Positions 8,431 to 17,623 of a stretch of DNA of 64,000 nucleotides are shown here, piece by piece. The translations under genes were made by a program, and so were the position numbers. Origin of the DNA: Lactobacillus colini (lineage in GTDB: Bacteria > Bacillota > Bacilli > Lactobacillales > Lactobacillaceae); contig NZ_JAGGLU010000005.1 in the NCBI RefSeq assembly GCF_017874575.1, forward strand, positions 1-64,000, in the 5' to 3' direction. Position 1 is the first letter of the stretch. Every line of letters starts with the position of its first letter. The notes below the pieces were generated by a model, which made no database searches, was not told the DNA's origin, and saw nothing but the letters and a program-made list of their open reading frames with translations.

Positions 8431-9555
8431 ATGTCAGATACAGTAACAGCAGTTTCGCCTTTTAAGCGGAATTCAGACATTGATGTGTTACTTACTATTG
8501 TTAAGCCACGTCCATTAATTGGATTGGGCAATATTTTAATTTTGACTCAGACACCAACACCAAGCGCCTCAGCTGGCGAAAATTCCACACCTAATAAGGC
8601 AACTAAAGTAGCTGGTTTGTTGATGTCAAAAACTGATGCTGAAAGTGGCGCAGTTTATAAGGAATACGCTAATGCGGACGCAGTTGAAGAAGACTATGAA
8701 AAAGATGCTAACGTAGCAAAGAAAGCACATACTTACTTTGCACAAAAAAATGCATCTGATAGAGTAGCAGTTTTAAGCTACCCAGCTGGTAAACTTGATG
8801 TCGCATTAAAGAACTTTTGGTATAACAATTGGACGTTTGCGATTTTTGCAGACAATATCTTTAACGATGATGTAACCAATGCATCTAATATTTTCGAAGT
8901 TAATAAGGATCACTTCTTGGTACTTCAGTCAAAGAATGTTGCAGACTATGAAAGCATTGTCGGGCAAGATTATACTATTGGTCTTGTACACGATACTAAA
9001 GAAGCAATGGACGCAGCTTTTATTGGAGCTATTGCCTCTAAGACTGTTGGTTCAGTAACTTGGAAGTTTGCAGAGCTTGAAGAAATTACACCAGATGATT
9101 TAACCGTATCTGAAAGAGCAACCATTGATACAGCTCACGCAATTTCTTACATTTCTATCAATGGTAGAGGACAAACTACAGAGGGCTGGACTTTATCAGG
9201 TGAATATATTGATAATCTGCACGGTGATATTTGGATTAAATCCAACATTGAAGCTGAGTTACAAAACTTGCTCCAAACCAACGATAAGATATCATACGAC
9301 GCAACTGGTATTAGCTTAGTTGCATCTGTCGTAACCAGGGTTCTACAAACAGCATGGGAACATGGAATCATTTTAACTGATGAAACTACTGGTAAAGGTG
9401 ATTACACAGTTACTACTACTCCACGTTCTGCTCAATCAATTTCTGACATTTCTAAGCGTCATTATGCTGGATTATCATTTAGATACCACAGAGCGGGCGC
9501 AATTCACACTGTAACTGTAAACGGTACTATTCAATCAGATACAATTACTGCTTAA
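8431..9555 (+). CDS. Contractile tail sheath (DUF3383)
   Basis: 374 aa with a TTAGGAGGTATAT leader. The N-terminal region (SDIDVLLTIVKPRPLIGLGN) and the overall two-part structure match DUF3383, the sheath protein of this prophage type. The middle has a Rossmann-like section (NNWTFAIFADNIFNDD; DHFLVLQSKNVADYE). The C-terminal end (SKRHYAGLSFRYHRAGAIHT) carries the conserved strand used for inter-subunit connection. Its presence is the main evidence that the prophage is a myovirus rather than a siphovirus. The sheath contracts to drive the tube through the envelope. Confidence 0.85.
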   Translation: MSDTVTAVSPFKRNSDIDVLLTIVKPRPLIGLGNILILTQTPTPSASAGENSTPNKATKVAGLLMSKTDAESGAVYKEYANADAVEEDYEKDANVAKKAHTYFAQKNASDRVAVLSYPAGKLDVALKNFWYNNWTFAIFADNIFNDDVTNASNIFEVNKDHFLVLQSKNVADYESIVGQDYTIGLVHDTKEAMDAAFIGAIASKTVGSVTWKFAELEEITPDDLTVSERATIDTAHAISYISINGRGQTTEGWTLSGEYIDNLHGDIWIKSNIEAELQNLLQTNDKISYDATGISLVASVVTRVLQTAWEHGIILTDETTGKGDYTVTTTPRSAQSISDISKRHYAGLSFRYHRAGAIHTVTVNGTIQSDTITA

Positions 9556-9575
9556 TAAGGAGGTTTTAAATACAT

Positions 9576-10016
9576 ATGGCAAACGCAAATTCCCCACAAA
9601 CTGGGTTAATGGCAACCTTTAATGGTGCAGATTCTACTATCGTTGTTGATGGTAATGTAATGGTCGGATATGCTGCTAGTGGTGATATTGTACAAGTTAC
9701 ATGGGACAACGATCGTGTTTCTGTAGATACTGATGTTATGGGTACTTCTGTAGCATCACAAAACAATAAGACTAGTGCGACTATGACACTTAACCTTAAT
9801 CAAATGTCACCATCTAACAAAGTGTTAATTGACTTATATAATCGTGGTGTTAATGGTCAAAACTTCGCAGTGGATGTAAGAAACAGTGCAGAACATGTAT
9901 ATGGTACACACTGTTACATTGCTAAAATGCCAGAAGTAAATAGCGGTGAAAAGGCTGGAACTAGAGCATGGCAAATTCACTTGCTTAACGCAGAAATTGA
10001 AAGCATTTTAGATTAA
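9576..10016 (+). CDS. Tail tube protein (DUF3277)
   Basis: 146 aa following the sheath gene, as tube genes do. It contains VMVGYAASGDIVQVTWDNDR and TSATMTLNLNQMSPSNKVL, the pattern of DUF3277 tube proteins, a beta-sandwich that stacks in hexamers to make the inner tube. The ribosome site AAGGAGG is 12-13 bp before the ATG, a somewhat long spacing. No transmembrane or catalytic region is seen. Confidence 0.8.
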   Translation: MANANSPQTGLMATFNGADSTIVVDGNVMVGYAASGDIVQVTWDNDRVSVDTDVMGTSVASQNNKTSATMTLNLNQMSPSNKVLIDLYNRGVNGQNFAVDVRNSAEHVYGTHCYIAKMPEVNSGEKAGTRAWQIHLLNAEIESILD

Positions 10017-10059
10017 ATATTTAGTCAAATTTTAGGAATAATTAAGGGAGATTATATAA

Positions 10060-10434
10060 ATGGCAGTAGCAAAGAAAAATGCAACTCAAAAGTTAGCAGA
10101 TCAATTAGCAGAACAAAAAAAGAAGGCTGAAGCGGCTGCAATTCCTTCAAAATTGGGTAATACACGTATCATTAAGATTCATAAAGGAAAAGAAGATGAA
10201 TATGAACTAATGCTTCGTTATCCTGGTACACAGATTGCGATGGAAATTTTAGACGACTGTATGAAGCCCGGCGAACAAGGTTACTTCCGATCAGTATTTA
10301 TGAATGATGTCATTTCTAATAATGTAATCGTACAACCAGTAATTAAAAGCGTTGCATTTTTCGATGAACACCCTGGATTAATTGAAGCGTGCGATGAGAT
10401 TATGGATTTTATCGCTCAATTTCTCAACGATTAA
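10060..10434 (+). CDS. Tail assembly chaperone, upstream frame
   Basis: 124 aa. After a Lys/Ala-rich, probably helical N-terminus (residues 1-30), the protein has IIKIHKGKEDEYELMLRYPG and a C-terminal DEHPGLIEACDEIMDFIAQF helix, as in tail assembly chaperones placed between tube and tape measure. Chaperones of this kind coat the tape measure before tube polymerisation. The last 53 bp overlap a second open frame displaced by +1, so a fraction may be made as a longer fusion protein, as in lambda G/GT-type pairs. Confidence 0.7.
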   Translation: MAVAKKNATQKLADQLAEQKKKAEAAAIPSKLGNTRIIKIHKGKEDEYELMLRYPGTQIAMEILDDCMKPGEQGYFRSVFMNDVISNNVIVQPVIKSVAFFDEHPGLIEACDEIMDFIAQFLND

Positions 10435-10651
10435 CTTAGATAGAAATCAGATTAATAAAGTTGCTGATAAAGTTGAAACTCAATTAAGACTAGCTATACA
10501 TGGAGTACCATGGGAGCTTTTAGAAAATGCAAGCCAAGATCAGTTAGCTGTTATAAGTGAAGTGGTAAGCAGAAACATTACAGACGATGTAAAAGCTAGT
10601 GCTAATTCTGTTAGTTACGGCATTGGGCAGCTCTTTAGTCAAAATAATTAA
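10382..10651 (+). CDS. Tail assembly chaperone, downstream frame (probable frameshift extension)
   Basis: An open frame running to 10651, preceded at once by an in-frame TAA at 10379-10381 and lacking a convincing start or ribosome site (TTG 10382, ATG 10394). The part after the upstream stop is well formed (NQINKVADKVETQLRLAIHG, then VPWELLENASQDQLAVISEV). This resembles the second half of tail chaperones normally made by programmed frameshifting. The shift required is +1 (or -2). A candidate site is TTT-C at 10420-10423, where tRNA-Phe could move from UUU to UUC just before the stop. Independent initiation is the alternative. Confidence 0.6.
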   Translation: MKRAMRLWILSLNFSTINLDRNQINKVADKVETQLRLAIHGVPWELLENASQDQLAVISEVVSRNITDDVKASANSVSYGIGQLFSQNN

Positions 10652-10656
10652 CAAAA

Positions 10657-10688
10657 GAGCATCACTAATCTAAGTGGTGCTCTTTTTT
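10657..10688 (+). terminator. Rho-independent terminator after the tail chaperone genes
   Basis: GAGCATCACT and AGTGGTGCTC pair over 10 bp (one G-T) with an AATCTA loop, followed by six T. It separates the chaperone genes from the tape measure. Confidence 0.85.
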
Positions 10689-10707
10689 GGTAGAAAGGAG
10701 GTTATAA

Positions 10708-13700
10708 ATGGAATCTACAGCACATGAGGGATGGAATTTAAGTGCGCATGTTGATTTTAGCGAAATTGAAAAAGCTAATCGACAAATTGGGGGCTTATTT
10801 AAAAAATTAGGTCAAGCGGACAAAATGTTTAGTGGCATGCATGCCCCTACTAAAATACCTACTACAATCCATCAAATGGATACGGCTACCGCATCACTTA
10901 TTAAGCGCTTAGATGCAGAGGGGAAGACCTATGAAGCTAATAAGCAAAGAGTTTTAGGCTATTCGACTGCAATAGAGCGGCTTAATAAAAAGCAAGAAAA
11001 TCTAGAAAAAAACCTAGAAAAAATTGCCACCTCATCTGGTGAAGTAAGTGCAGCGTATAAGCGTCAGCAAGTAAGGATTAATGAAAACGCAACAGCTATA
11101 GCTAAATATAGAGGTGGAATTAAAGAAGCTCAGTCTGCCATGGATAAGATAAGGCCTACACCTTTTCAAGTCTTGAAATCCAAGCTGGCTGAAACAAATA
11201 AAGAAGCGGGAAAAACTCACTCTATTTTTAAATCTGTATTTTCTGCTAATGTTTTGAGTACTGCCGCAACATCATTATTTGGAAAATTAAAAAACGGTAT
11301 TACGTCAGCTTTCAATGCTGGTAAAGAGTTCAATGAACAACAGCAGACTATGAATGCTACTTGGCTTACATTAACAGGAAATGCAAGTAAAGGGCAAGCC
11401 ATGGTTAAACAAATCAATGACATGGCTTTAGCTGCTCAAAACTCTACAGAAATGGTTGATGGGCTGTCCCAGAAGTTTTACGCCATCAATAAGAGTGCTA
11501 GTCAAACAGGCAGGCTGACCAAAGATGTTTTAACTTTGCAAGATGCGTTCGGCAAATCTGATGATGCTGTAATGAATTTCGGTACTCAGTTTAGTCAGAT
11601 GTTGGCTAATCAAAAGGTAAGCGCACAGGACATGCTGTCCTTCGTTAACGTATTCCCCGAGTATCGTAGTCAATTATTAAAGACTTATAACCAGCAAAAT
11701 CATACCAAGCTATCTATGAAGCAATTTAACGATGAAATGTCTAAAGGTAAGGTATCATCTAAAATTGCTGTAACAGCGTTAAATACGCTATCTGATAGCT
11801 ATAAGAATGCAACGGGTAACTTTACTAAAACTTTACCCGGTATGCGAAGGGTTATCCAAGCTAACGGCAAACGAATTGCAGGCGAACTAACTAAGCCGTT
11901 TACAAATATGAAAAGCCCGTTTGCCTCTGCAGTATCAAAGTGGGTCTCTGATAAATCCACAATGAAACGCTTTAGCACATTAGGTAACACATGGGCTACT
12001 GGACTTAATAACTCAATATCTAAGGCACTAGGTGGACATAATGTTGCCACTAATACTACAAAGTTCCTTAATAAAACTTTAGATGCTTTAAACAGCAAAT
12101 CAAAAAAGTTTTTTGGCTGGCTTGGTAAACACGCAAAAGACATTGGAACTTTGACAAGTAGCTTAATTACCATAACTGGTGAAGTTGGCAAAGCAGCTTG
12201 GAAAGATTTCAGTACTATTATTGTATCTATTGGTAAAGCTACAGGTTTAATAAGCAAAAATTCTAAAGGCGATACGCTGCACCAACTAGCAGAAGGGGCT
12301 AAATCTTTATCTAAGAATAAGACAGCTATTAAATTAATTGCTGATTCTATTGTCACAATTGCTACTGTAAAAGGAATTAAGGCGGCTACTAATCCGTTAA
12401 TTAGTCTTGGTTCTGGTGCTCTAAAAGGTTATAAGAACATCATAAAACTTAAAGATGCAATTCTTGGAGTAGGTAAAGCAATTAAAGCTGTTAAAAACGG
12501 GGAATCTATTCTTAGTGTCCTTGGCGAAGGATTGAGTAAAAAAGGTGGGTTGACTGGCTCTATTGGCAACTATATGTCAGATATCGCCAGTGGTGCAAAA
12601 CTTAGTCCATTAGCTAAATTCAAGAGCATGAAAGCTAGCGGCAAAGTTTTAGGCGGCACTGCCGGTAAGGCATTTGGGATAGCAGGTACAGCCCTAGAAG
12701 CTGGAACATCTATTTATCAAGCCTTTAAAGATAGACACTCTGCAACAAAAAGAAGTCGTGATATTGGTGGTGGAGTAGGTTCAATCGCTGTCGGTGCTTT
12801 AACGAGTTTAATTCCCGTTGTTGGTCCTATGCTAGCCCCAGTAGGTGCATTTGTTGGCAAAAAGGCTGGCGAAATTGGTGGTAGCTGGGTAAATAGCTTT
12901 ACTAAAGGTATTCAACGAAAGAAGCCACCCAAAAAATTCTGGTCAATGGAAAACTTTGGGTATTCTACAAAGACATTCTTTGCTGATTTTGCTTCTGATT
13001 GGAATTCATTTTGGGGCAAACGTGGCGATGATATGAAAGCCTTTGGTAAGTCATCAAAGAAATGGTTTAGCAATGTTGGAACCAGCTTTAACACTGGTGT
13101 AAAGGACATTAAAAAGTGGTTTAATGACCTTCCATCAAATATAGGTAAAACTAACAGTTCCATAAAAGAATGGGCTAAGCAAACTGGTGACAATATCCAT
13201 AAGGGCTGGAATAAGGGTATTAAGGCTAGTCATAACTTTTTTAAAAATCTTCCATCTAACACTCGTAAAACCTTAGCAAAAATGAAATCTAGCTGGAGTG
13301 GTTTCTGGAACTCAATGCCAAGAAAATGGAACTCTTTTAAGAGTAAGTTTGGTAAAGGCTGGAATTCATTCTGGAATAAATCCAATAGGCAGGCTAAGAG
13401 CTCATGGAATAGGACTAAACGCAATTGGAATAGTTTTTGGGGCTCGATGCCTAAAAAATGGAATACCTTTAAGTCAAGTTTTGGTAAAAGTTGGAATTCA
13501 TTTTGGAAGAATACTAAAAAATGGGCGTCTGATTCCTGGAATGGAACTAAGAGAAACTGGAATAATTTTTGGAATACTTTACCTAAAAAATGGAATACCT
13601 TTAAAAAGGATTTTGGCAAAGGTTGGAACTCATTTTGGGGCGGCGTTAAGGTCGGCTTCGATGATACTTTTGGCAAAATTTCTAGCGCTTGGAATAATTT

Positions 13701-16167
13701 TTGGAATGGTGCAGGTAAACATTTAGGAGATTTTGCTAAATGGGTAGGTAACTCTTGGACTGGCACTAAAAACAACGTTAAAGCATTTTTGAATGATGTT
13801 AACTACGCACGTGGTGGTAGTCAACACAAGTACAAGTACGATAAAATGCCATCTCACGCCAAGGGTGGCAAAATACTTGCCACACATGGGGCGCTTGTCG
13901 GCGAAGAAGGTCCAGAACTTGCGTATAGACCAATGGGCAACGCTCGCTTACTCGGTGTTAATGGTCCAGAGATTGCAAAAGTACATTCTGGTGAACGCAT
14001 TCTCAACGCGCGTGACACTTTAAAAGTTATGAACGGCGGTTTGGGTAGAGGATTAATCTTAAAGGGCTATGCTAAAGGAACTGATAAGCCTGCGCAAGCT
14101 GTAAATGCAGACTATAAGACCTTATCTAATAAATCTTCTCAAACGCTGGTTAAATTGGCACGTAAGAGCTTAAATGTTTGGCAAGGTATAACCAAGCACA
14201 CTAAGGGGCAATCTTCTAAGACTCGTCAAGAAGCCGTGTCTAACTTTAGTAAGATGACACGTTCAATTGACAAGCAGACAAATAAAACTAATAAGAATAC
14301 AGTTTCAGACTTTACTTCAATGCGTAAGGGCGTTAACTCACAAATGAATAAACTTCATGATGGAGTTATAAGCCTTGGCAATTCCACTTCAAAAGGTTTT
14401 GGTAAAGCCTTAAACAAGATGCACGACTATGCTAGAAGTGCAATGAGTGACACTATCGACCAGATAAATAAGGGTATATCTGGGATTGATAAAGTTTTAG
14501 GTCAATTCGGTGGTAATACTTCAGTTATTAAACCTGTAAAGTTTGCTACTGGTACTGATGCCAATGGGCGCTTAACTGAAAATACCCTAGCTATGCTTAA
14601 TGATGCAGAAACTGGTCCGCGTCAAGAAGCTGTAGTTACCGAAAAGAATGAAATTTTCTTGCCACAAGGTAGAAATACAGTAATGCCTTTGAAAAAAGGC
14701 TGGGGTGTCTTAAATGGTACTCAAACTCAGCAATTAGGATTAAAACATTTTGCTAAAGGCTCTGGCGTAAGTCATGAAGAGCTGAAGAAAATTGCAGCTA
14801 AAAATGGCGAAAATCCAGCTAAAAGCTTTAAGCAGATGTTTAGCTCATTGCTTACACCCGGCAAGACTGTACTATCAAAAGGAACAAACAACTTAGTACA
14901 AAGCTCATCCGCTCAGTATGGTGTTCCTTGGAATAATGCAATGTGGACAGTAATTAATAATGCTATTGGTGGTGCTACTGGCAAGGGTGGCACTAGAGAA
15001 GCATTTTTAAAGTATGCTGAAAGTACTTTTGCTGGTGTGCCTTATGTAATGGGAGCTATGAGTAAAGTTGCATCTGACTGTTCTGGTATGGTTGCACAAG
15101 CGTTAAGCCATTTTGGTATTAATGCCGGTCGATCAACTGTTGATATGCAAAACTCCAGTGCTTTAGAGTATCTTGGTAAAAATATCAGTAAGACTATACC
15201 AGGTGACTTAGTAATTTTTGGTCATGGTACAGGCGCAGCAGGACACGTAGGAATTATCAAAAATCCTGAAACAGGTACTATGTTCAATGAAACTCCGCCA
15301 AGGGCTAGAGTAACTAATGTTTCTGACGATATGAGTATGGGTTATGGCTTTTACAGAGTAAGAGGGTTGCACAATGCAACTTCTAAGTCTAAGACTATGA
15401 AGGCTGATAACCACTTGATTACTTTAGCTAAAAATCAACTTGGTAGGTCTGCTATTAGTTGGATCAAGAAAAATCTGGGTGATGAAGGCTCACTAGGCGG
15501 CAATATTAACGGTGATGGTGTACAGCGTTGGGCAGGAACTGTTAAAAAGATTCTTGGCATGCTGCATCTGTCAACGTCTAATGACATGGTTAATAGGGTC
15601 TTACGTCAAATTCAGACTGAATCTGGTGGTAACCCTTATGCAAGACAGCCAGGAGCAGACCCGGACGGTGATGGTTCTGGTCCAGCACTTGGATTAATGC
15701 AAACTAAGAGAGCTACTTACGAGGCTTTTAAGCGTAAAGGTGATACAAGCGGTATATTTAATGGCCCGTCTAATATTTATGCCGGTTTAAACTATGCTAA
15801 GCATAGGTATGGCAGTAGCCTTAGTTATTTAGGACAAGGGCACGGCTATGCAAAGGGAGGTAACCCACCACTTCATCAAAAAGTATTAGTTGGTGAAAAA
15901 GGCCCAGAAATTGCTGAATTTAAGCAACCCGTACACATTTATGATTCTAATGAATCTAAAAAGCAGCTTGGAATTGATAATTTAGCTAGGCAAGTACCTA
16001 AAGTTATTAAATCTAAGCCGCAACAGCCAGTCGTTAATATAAACATTAATGGCAATATTTCATCTGAAAGCGACGCTAATAATGTTGCTCAAATTATAGC
16101 AGACAAGATTACTGATTTATTCACTCGGATTGGAGACGAATTTGGTACAGATCCATCAATTATTTAA
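10708..16167 (+). CDS. Tape measure protein with NlpC/P60-type and lytic transglycosylase domains
   Basis: 1819 aa; sets tail length and probably opens the cell wall during DNA entry. Residues 1-180 are coiled coil. Residues 190-400 hold the classic tape-measure core (MNATWLTLTGNASKGQAM, then VDGLSQKFYAINKS). Small-residue/hydrophobic stretches lie around 540-740. Residues about 860-980 are tandem Trp-rich repeats. About 1045-1110 carry GEEGPELAYRPMG-type motifs. Near the C-terminus is an NlpC/P60-like fold with DCSGMV (Cys about 1457) and GHVGII (His about 1511). A transglycosylase domain follows (QTESGGNP, Glu about 1637; ALGLMQTK). The start follows AGAAAGGAGG. Confidence 0.92.
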   Translation: MESTAHEGWNLSAHVDFSEIEKANRQIGGLFKKLGQADKMFSGMHAPTKIPTTIHQMDTATASLIKRLDAEGKTYEANKQRVLGYSTAIERLNKKQENLEKNLEKIATSSGEVSAAYKRQQVRINENATAIAKYRGGIKEAQSAMDKIRPTPFQVLKSKLAETNKEAGKTHSIFKSVFSANVLSTAATSLFGKLKNGITSAFNAGKEFNEQQQTMNATWLTLTGNASKGQAMVKQINDMALAAQNSTEMVDGLSQKFYAINKSASQTGRLTKDVLTLQDAFGKSDDAVMNFGTQFSQMLANQKVSAQDMLSFVNVFPEYRSQLLKTYNQQNHTKLSMKQFNDEMSKGKVSSKIAVTALNTLSDSYKNATGNFTKTLPGMRRVIQANGKRIAGELTKPFTNMKSPFASAVSKWVSDKSTMKRFSTLGNTWATGLNNSISKALGGHNVATNTTKFLNKTLDALNSKSKKFFGWLGKHAKDIGTLTSSLITITGEVGKAAWKDFSTIIVSIGKATGLISKNSKGDTLHQLAEGAKSLSKNKTAIKLIADSIVTIATVKGIKAATNPLISLGSGALKGYKNIIKLKDAILGVGKAIKAVKNGESILSVLGEGLSKKGGLTGSIGNYMSDIASGAKLSPLAKFKSMKASGKVLGGTAGKAFGIAGTALEAGTSIYQAFKDRHSATKRSRDIGGGVGSIAVGALTSLIPVVGPMLAPVGAFVGKKAGEIGGSWVNSFTKGIQRKKPPKKFWSMENFGYSTKTFFADFASDWNSFWGKRGDDMKAFGKSSKKWFSNVGTSFNTGVKDIKKWFNDLPSNIGKTNSSIKEWAKQTGDNIHKGWNKGIKASHNFFKNLPSNTRKTLAKMKSSWSGFWNSMPRKWNSFKSKFGKGWNSFWNKSNRQAKSSWNRTKRNWNSFWGSMPKKWNTFKSSFGKSWNSFWKNTKKWASDSWNGTKRNWNNFWNTLPKKWNTFKKDFGKGWNSFWGGVKVGFDDTFGKISSAWNNFWNGAGKHLGDFAKWVGNSWTGTKNNVKAFLNDVNYARGGSQHKYKYDKMPSHAKGGKILATHGALVGEEGPELAYRPMGNARLLGVNGPEIAKVHSGERILNARDTLKVMNGGLGRGLILKGYAKGTDKPAQAVNADYKTLSNKSSQTLVKLARKSLNVWQGITKHTKGQSSKTRQEAVSNFSKMTRSIDKQTNKTNKNTVSDFTSMRKGVNSQMNKLHDGVISLGNSTSKGFGKALNKMHDYARSAMSDTIDQINKGISGIDKVLGQFGGNTSVIKPVKFATGTDANGRLTENTLAMLNDAETGPRQEAVVTEKNEIFLPQGRNTVMPLKKGWGVLNGTQTQQLGLKHFAKGSGVSHEELKKIAAKNGENPAKSFKQMFSSLLTPGKTVLSKGTNNLVQSSSAQYGVPWNNAMWTVINNAIGGATGKGGTREAFLKYAESTFAGVPYVMGAMSKVASDCSGMVAQALSHFGINAGRSTVDMQNSSALEYLGKNISKTIPGDLVIFGHGTGAAGHVGIIKNPETGTMFNETPPRARVTNVSDDMSMGYGFYRVRGLHNATSKSKTMKADNHLITLAKNQLGRSAISWIKKNLGDEGSLGGNINGDGVQRWAGTVKKILGMLHLSTSNDMVNRVLRQIQTESGGNPYARQPGADPDGDGSGPALGLMQTKRATYEAFKRKGDTSGIFNGPSNIYAGLNYAKHRYGSSLSYLGQGHGYAKGGNPPLHQKVLVGEKGPEIAEFKQPVHIYDSNESKKQLGIDNLARQVPKVIKSKPQQPVVNININGNISSESDANNVAQIIADKITDLFTRIGDEFGTDPSII
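13291..13640 (+). repeat. Trp-rich tandem repeats inside the tape measure gene
   Basis: At least three successive units of roughly 40-44 residues, each with a W-x-x-FW, PKKWN-T/S-FK and FGK-x-WNSFW pattern. The DNA is repetitive too. Aromatic spacing of this kind fits a regular helix packing inside the tube. It is a likely site of in-frame length change by recombination. Confidence 0.8.
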
Positions 16168-16181
16168 GCTAGGAGGTAAAA

Positions 16182-17201
16182 ATGTCAGGCGTACAAGTAG
16201 GGGTCCCTAAAAATGGACCTCATGACAGCACTATCTTTGGATATCGTTTAGAAAATCCTAAACCTTCTAAGGCTGTAAGGGATGCACAAAAAAAGTACGA
16301 TAAGGTAAAGCAACAATACGATAAAGCTGTATCTAATAGCAAGAAAAAGCAAAATTTAGTTGATAAGCTTGCTAAACAAAGATCAAAAGCGAAAAGCCCA
16401 ACAGAAAGAAGTAGAATCCAAAGGAAAATAAACCAAGCGGTTAAGGCAAGAGATGGCTATGATAAACGCTCTAATATTTTGAAAAATGCTAAAAATGCGG
16501 CTAAGAAAAAGTTAGATAGGGTTAAGAAAGACGATAATCGTGCGTACACTTTAAAGCAGGTTACTAATAAGGTTAGCGAACATGCTAAATCATTCAGAAA
16601 TGAAGGTACAGCAGCAATTTATCAGAGTAGTGGTGACGATGATACTGTTATTTACATTGCGCCTACAGAAAATGAATCAGATGATACAGCTTCTAATATC
16701 ACAAGTTGGCCAGTAGATCAGGGCTCGCCAAGATCAGATCATGCTCGTATAAGTTCAAAAACAATTACAGTTTCAGGACTTATTAAAGGCGAGACTATGA
16801 GTGATTCTTTAGCTAAGTTTGATACTTTGAGGACTTGGAACTCACGACACTATGAATTGACTTATAAAGGCAATATTTACTATAAGCATTTAATTATTTC
16901 AGACCTACAGCGATCATATAAGAGCTATGAAACAGACATAGCATGTTCCATAACTTTTCAGTTCGTCTATGCAGCTGAAATCACTACATCATCAAAAAAG
17001 ACTAAAAAGAAATCATCTAAGTCATCTAAGACGGTTAGTGGTAATCGTAATAAGAATTACACCGCAATTACTGTAAAAGGTGGGGATACTCTTTGGGGGT
17101 TATCTCAAAAATACGGCAAACCAGTGTCATGGTTGCAGAAAGTAAACAAAATTAAGAATGCTAATTTAATTTATGTTGGTCAAAAGTTACGTGTGAGGTA
17201 G
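16182..17201 (+). CDS. Baseplate hub/tail protein with C-terminal LysM domain
   Basis: 339 aa with an AGGAGGTAAAA leader. Residues 30-130 are a Lys-rich coiled coil (DAQKKYDKVKQQYDKAVSNS). Residues 140-270 form a beta-rich part with SWPVDQGSPRSDHARI and a RTWNSRHYELTYKG stretch, typical of the LysM-bearing proteins encoded right after tape measures in contractile prophages (XkdP-like position). Residues 290-339 are one LysM repeat (VKGGDTLWGLSQKYGKPVSW, then KNANLIYVGQKLRVR). The LysM probably contacts peptidoglycan or the hub axis. Confidence 0.75.
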   Translation: MSGVQVGVPKNGPHDSTIFGYRLENPKPSKAVRDAQKKYDKVKQQYDKAVSNSKKKQNLVDKLAKQRSKAKSPTERSRIQRKINQAVKARDGYDKRSNILKNAKNAAKKKLDRVKKDDNRAYTLKQVTNKVSEHAKSFRNEGTAAIYQSSGDDDTVIYIAPTENESDDTASNITSWPVDQGSPRSDHARISSKTITVSGLIKGETMSDSLAKFDTLRTWNSRHYELTYKGNIYYKHLIISDLQRSYKSYETDIACSITFQFVYAAEITTSSKKTKKKSSKSSKTVSGNRNKNYTAITVKGGDTLWGLSQKYGKPVSWLQKVNKIKNANLIYVGQKLRVR

Positions 17202-17209
17202 GTGGTTAC

Positions 17210-17623
17210 GTGAGAAATTATGTACCAGTAGATGTTAATAATTTACCTGATATTTTTGATATACAGCTAGCAGGTGAAATATATACATTTAGGATTGATT
17301 ACAACCAGGTGGCAAACTATTACACCGTGACGATATTAAAAGATGATGTTACCTTACTTAGCCAAGAACCGCTTTTGTTAAATCAATTAGTGGGTATTGA
17401 CTTACAGAATTCAAATCTTCCAAGTATTGATTTAAGAGTAATGGATGAAACGGGAAAAGCACAGGATGCTGGGCTAGGTGAATTAGGTGAAGGTAATGTT
17501 CAAATCTATTTAGATGTTATTGATCCTAATGGGTCAGAAACAGACGACCCGACAATTAAGCCTTTAGGCTATGACCCTGATGAAACAAGCGATGAATTAA
17601 CAGATGAGGAGGTATCATTATGA
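17210..17623 (+). CDS. Baseplate protein, small (DUF6983-like)
   Basis: 137 aa beginning at GTG, with GGTAGGTGG 4 bp upstream and 8 bp after the previous gene. The body is a compact beta protein (QLAGEIYTFRIDYNQVANYY, then VTILKDDVTLLSQEPLLLNQ) with an acidic tail rich in Asp/Glu. The same kind of small protein follows the LysM tail protein in related prophages. It probably forms part of the baseplate core. The stop overlaps the next start (ATGA). Confidence 0.6.
   Translation: MRNYVPVDVNNLPDIFDIQLAGEIYTFRIDYNQVANYYTVTILKDDVTLLSQEPLLLNQLVGIDLQNSNLPSIDLRVMDETGKAQDAGLGELGEGNVQIYLDVIDPNGSETDDPTIKPLGYDPDETSDELTDEEVSL

Noticed and set aside
11799-12356. 185-codon - strand frame in the tape measure
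   Set aside because: Antisense shadow of the tape measure gene with no ribosome site and no protein-like pattern.
13230-13775. 181-codon - strand frame in the tape measure
   Set aside because: It is the antisense of Trp/Lys-rich repeats, which lack stops by composition. No leader is seen.
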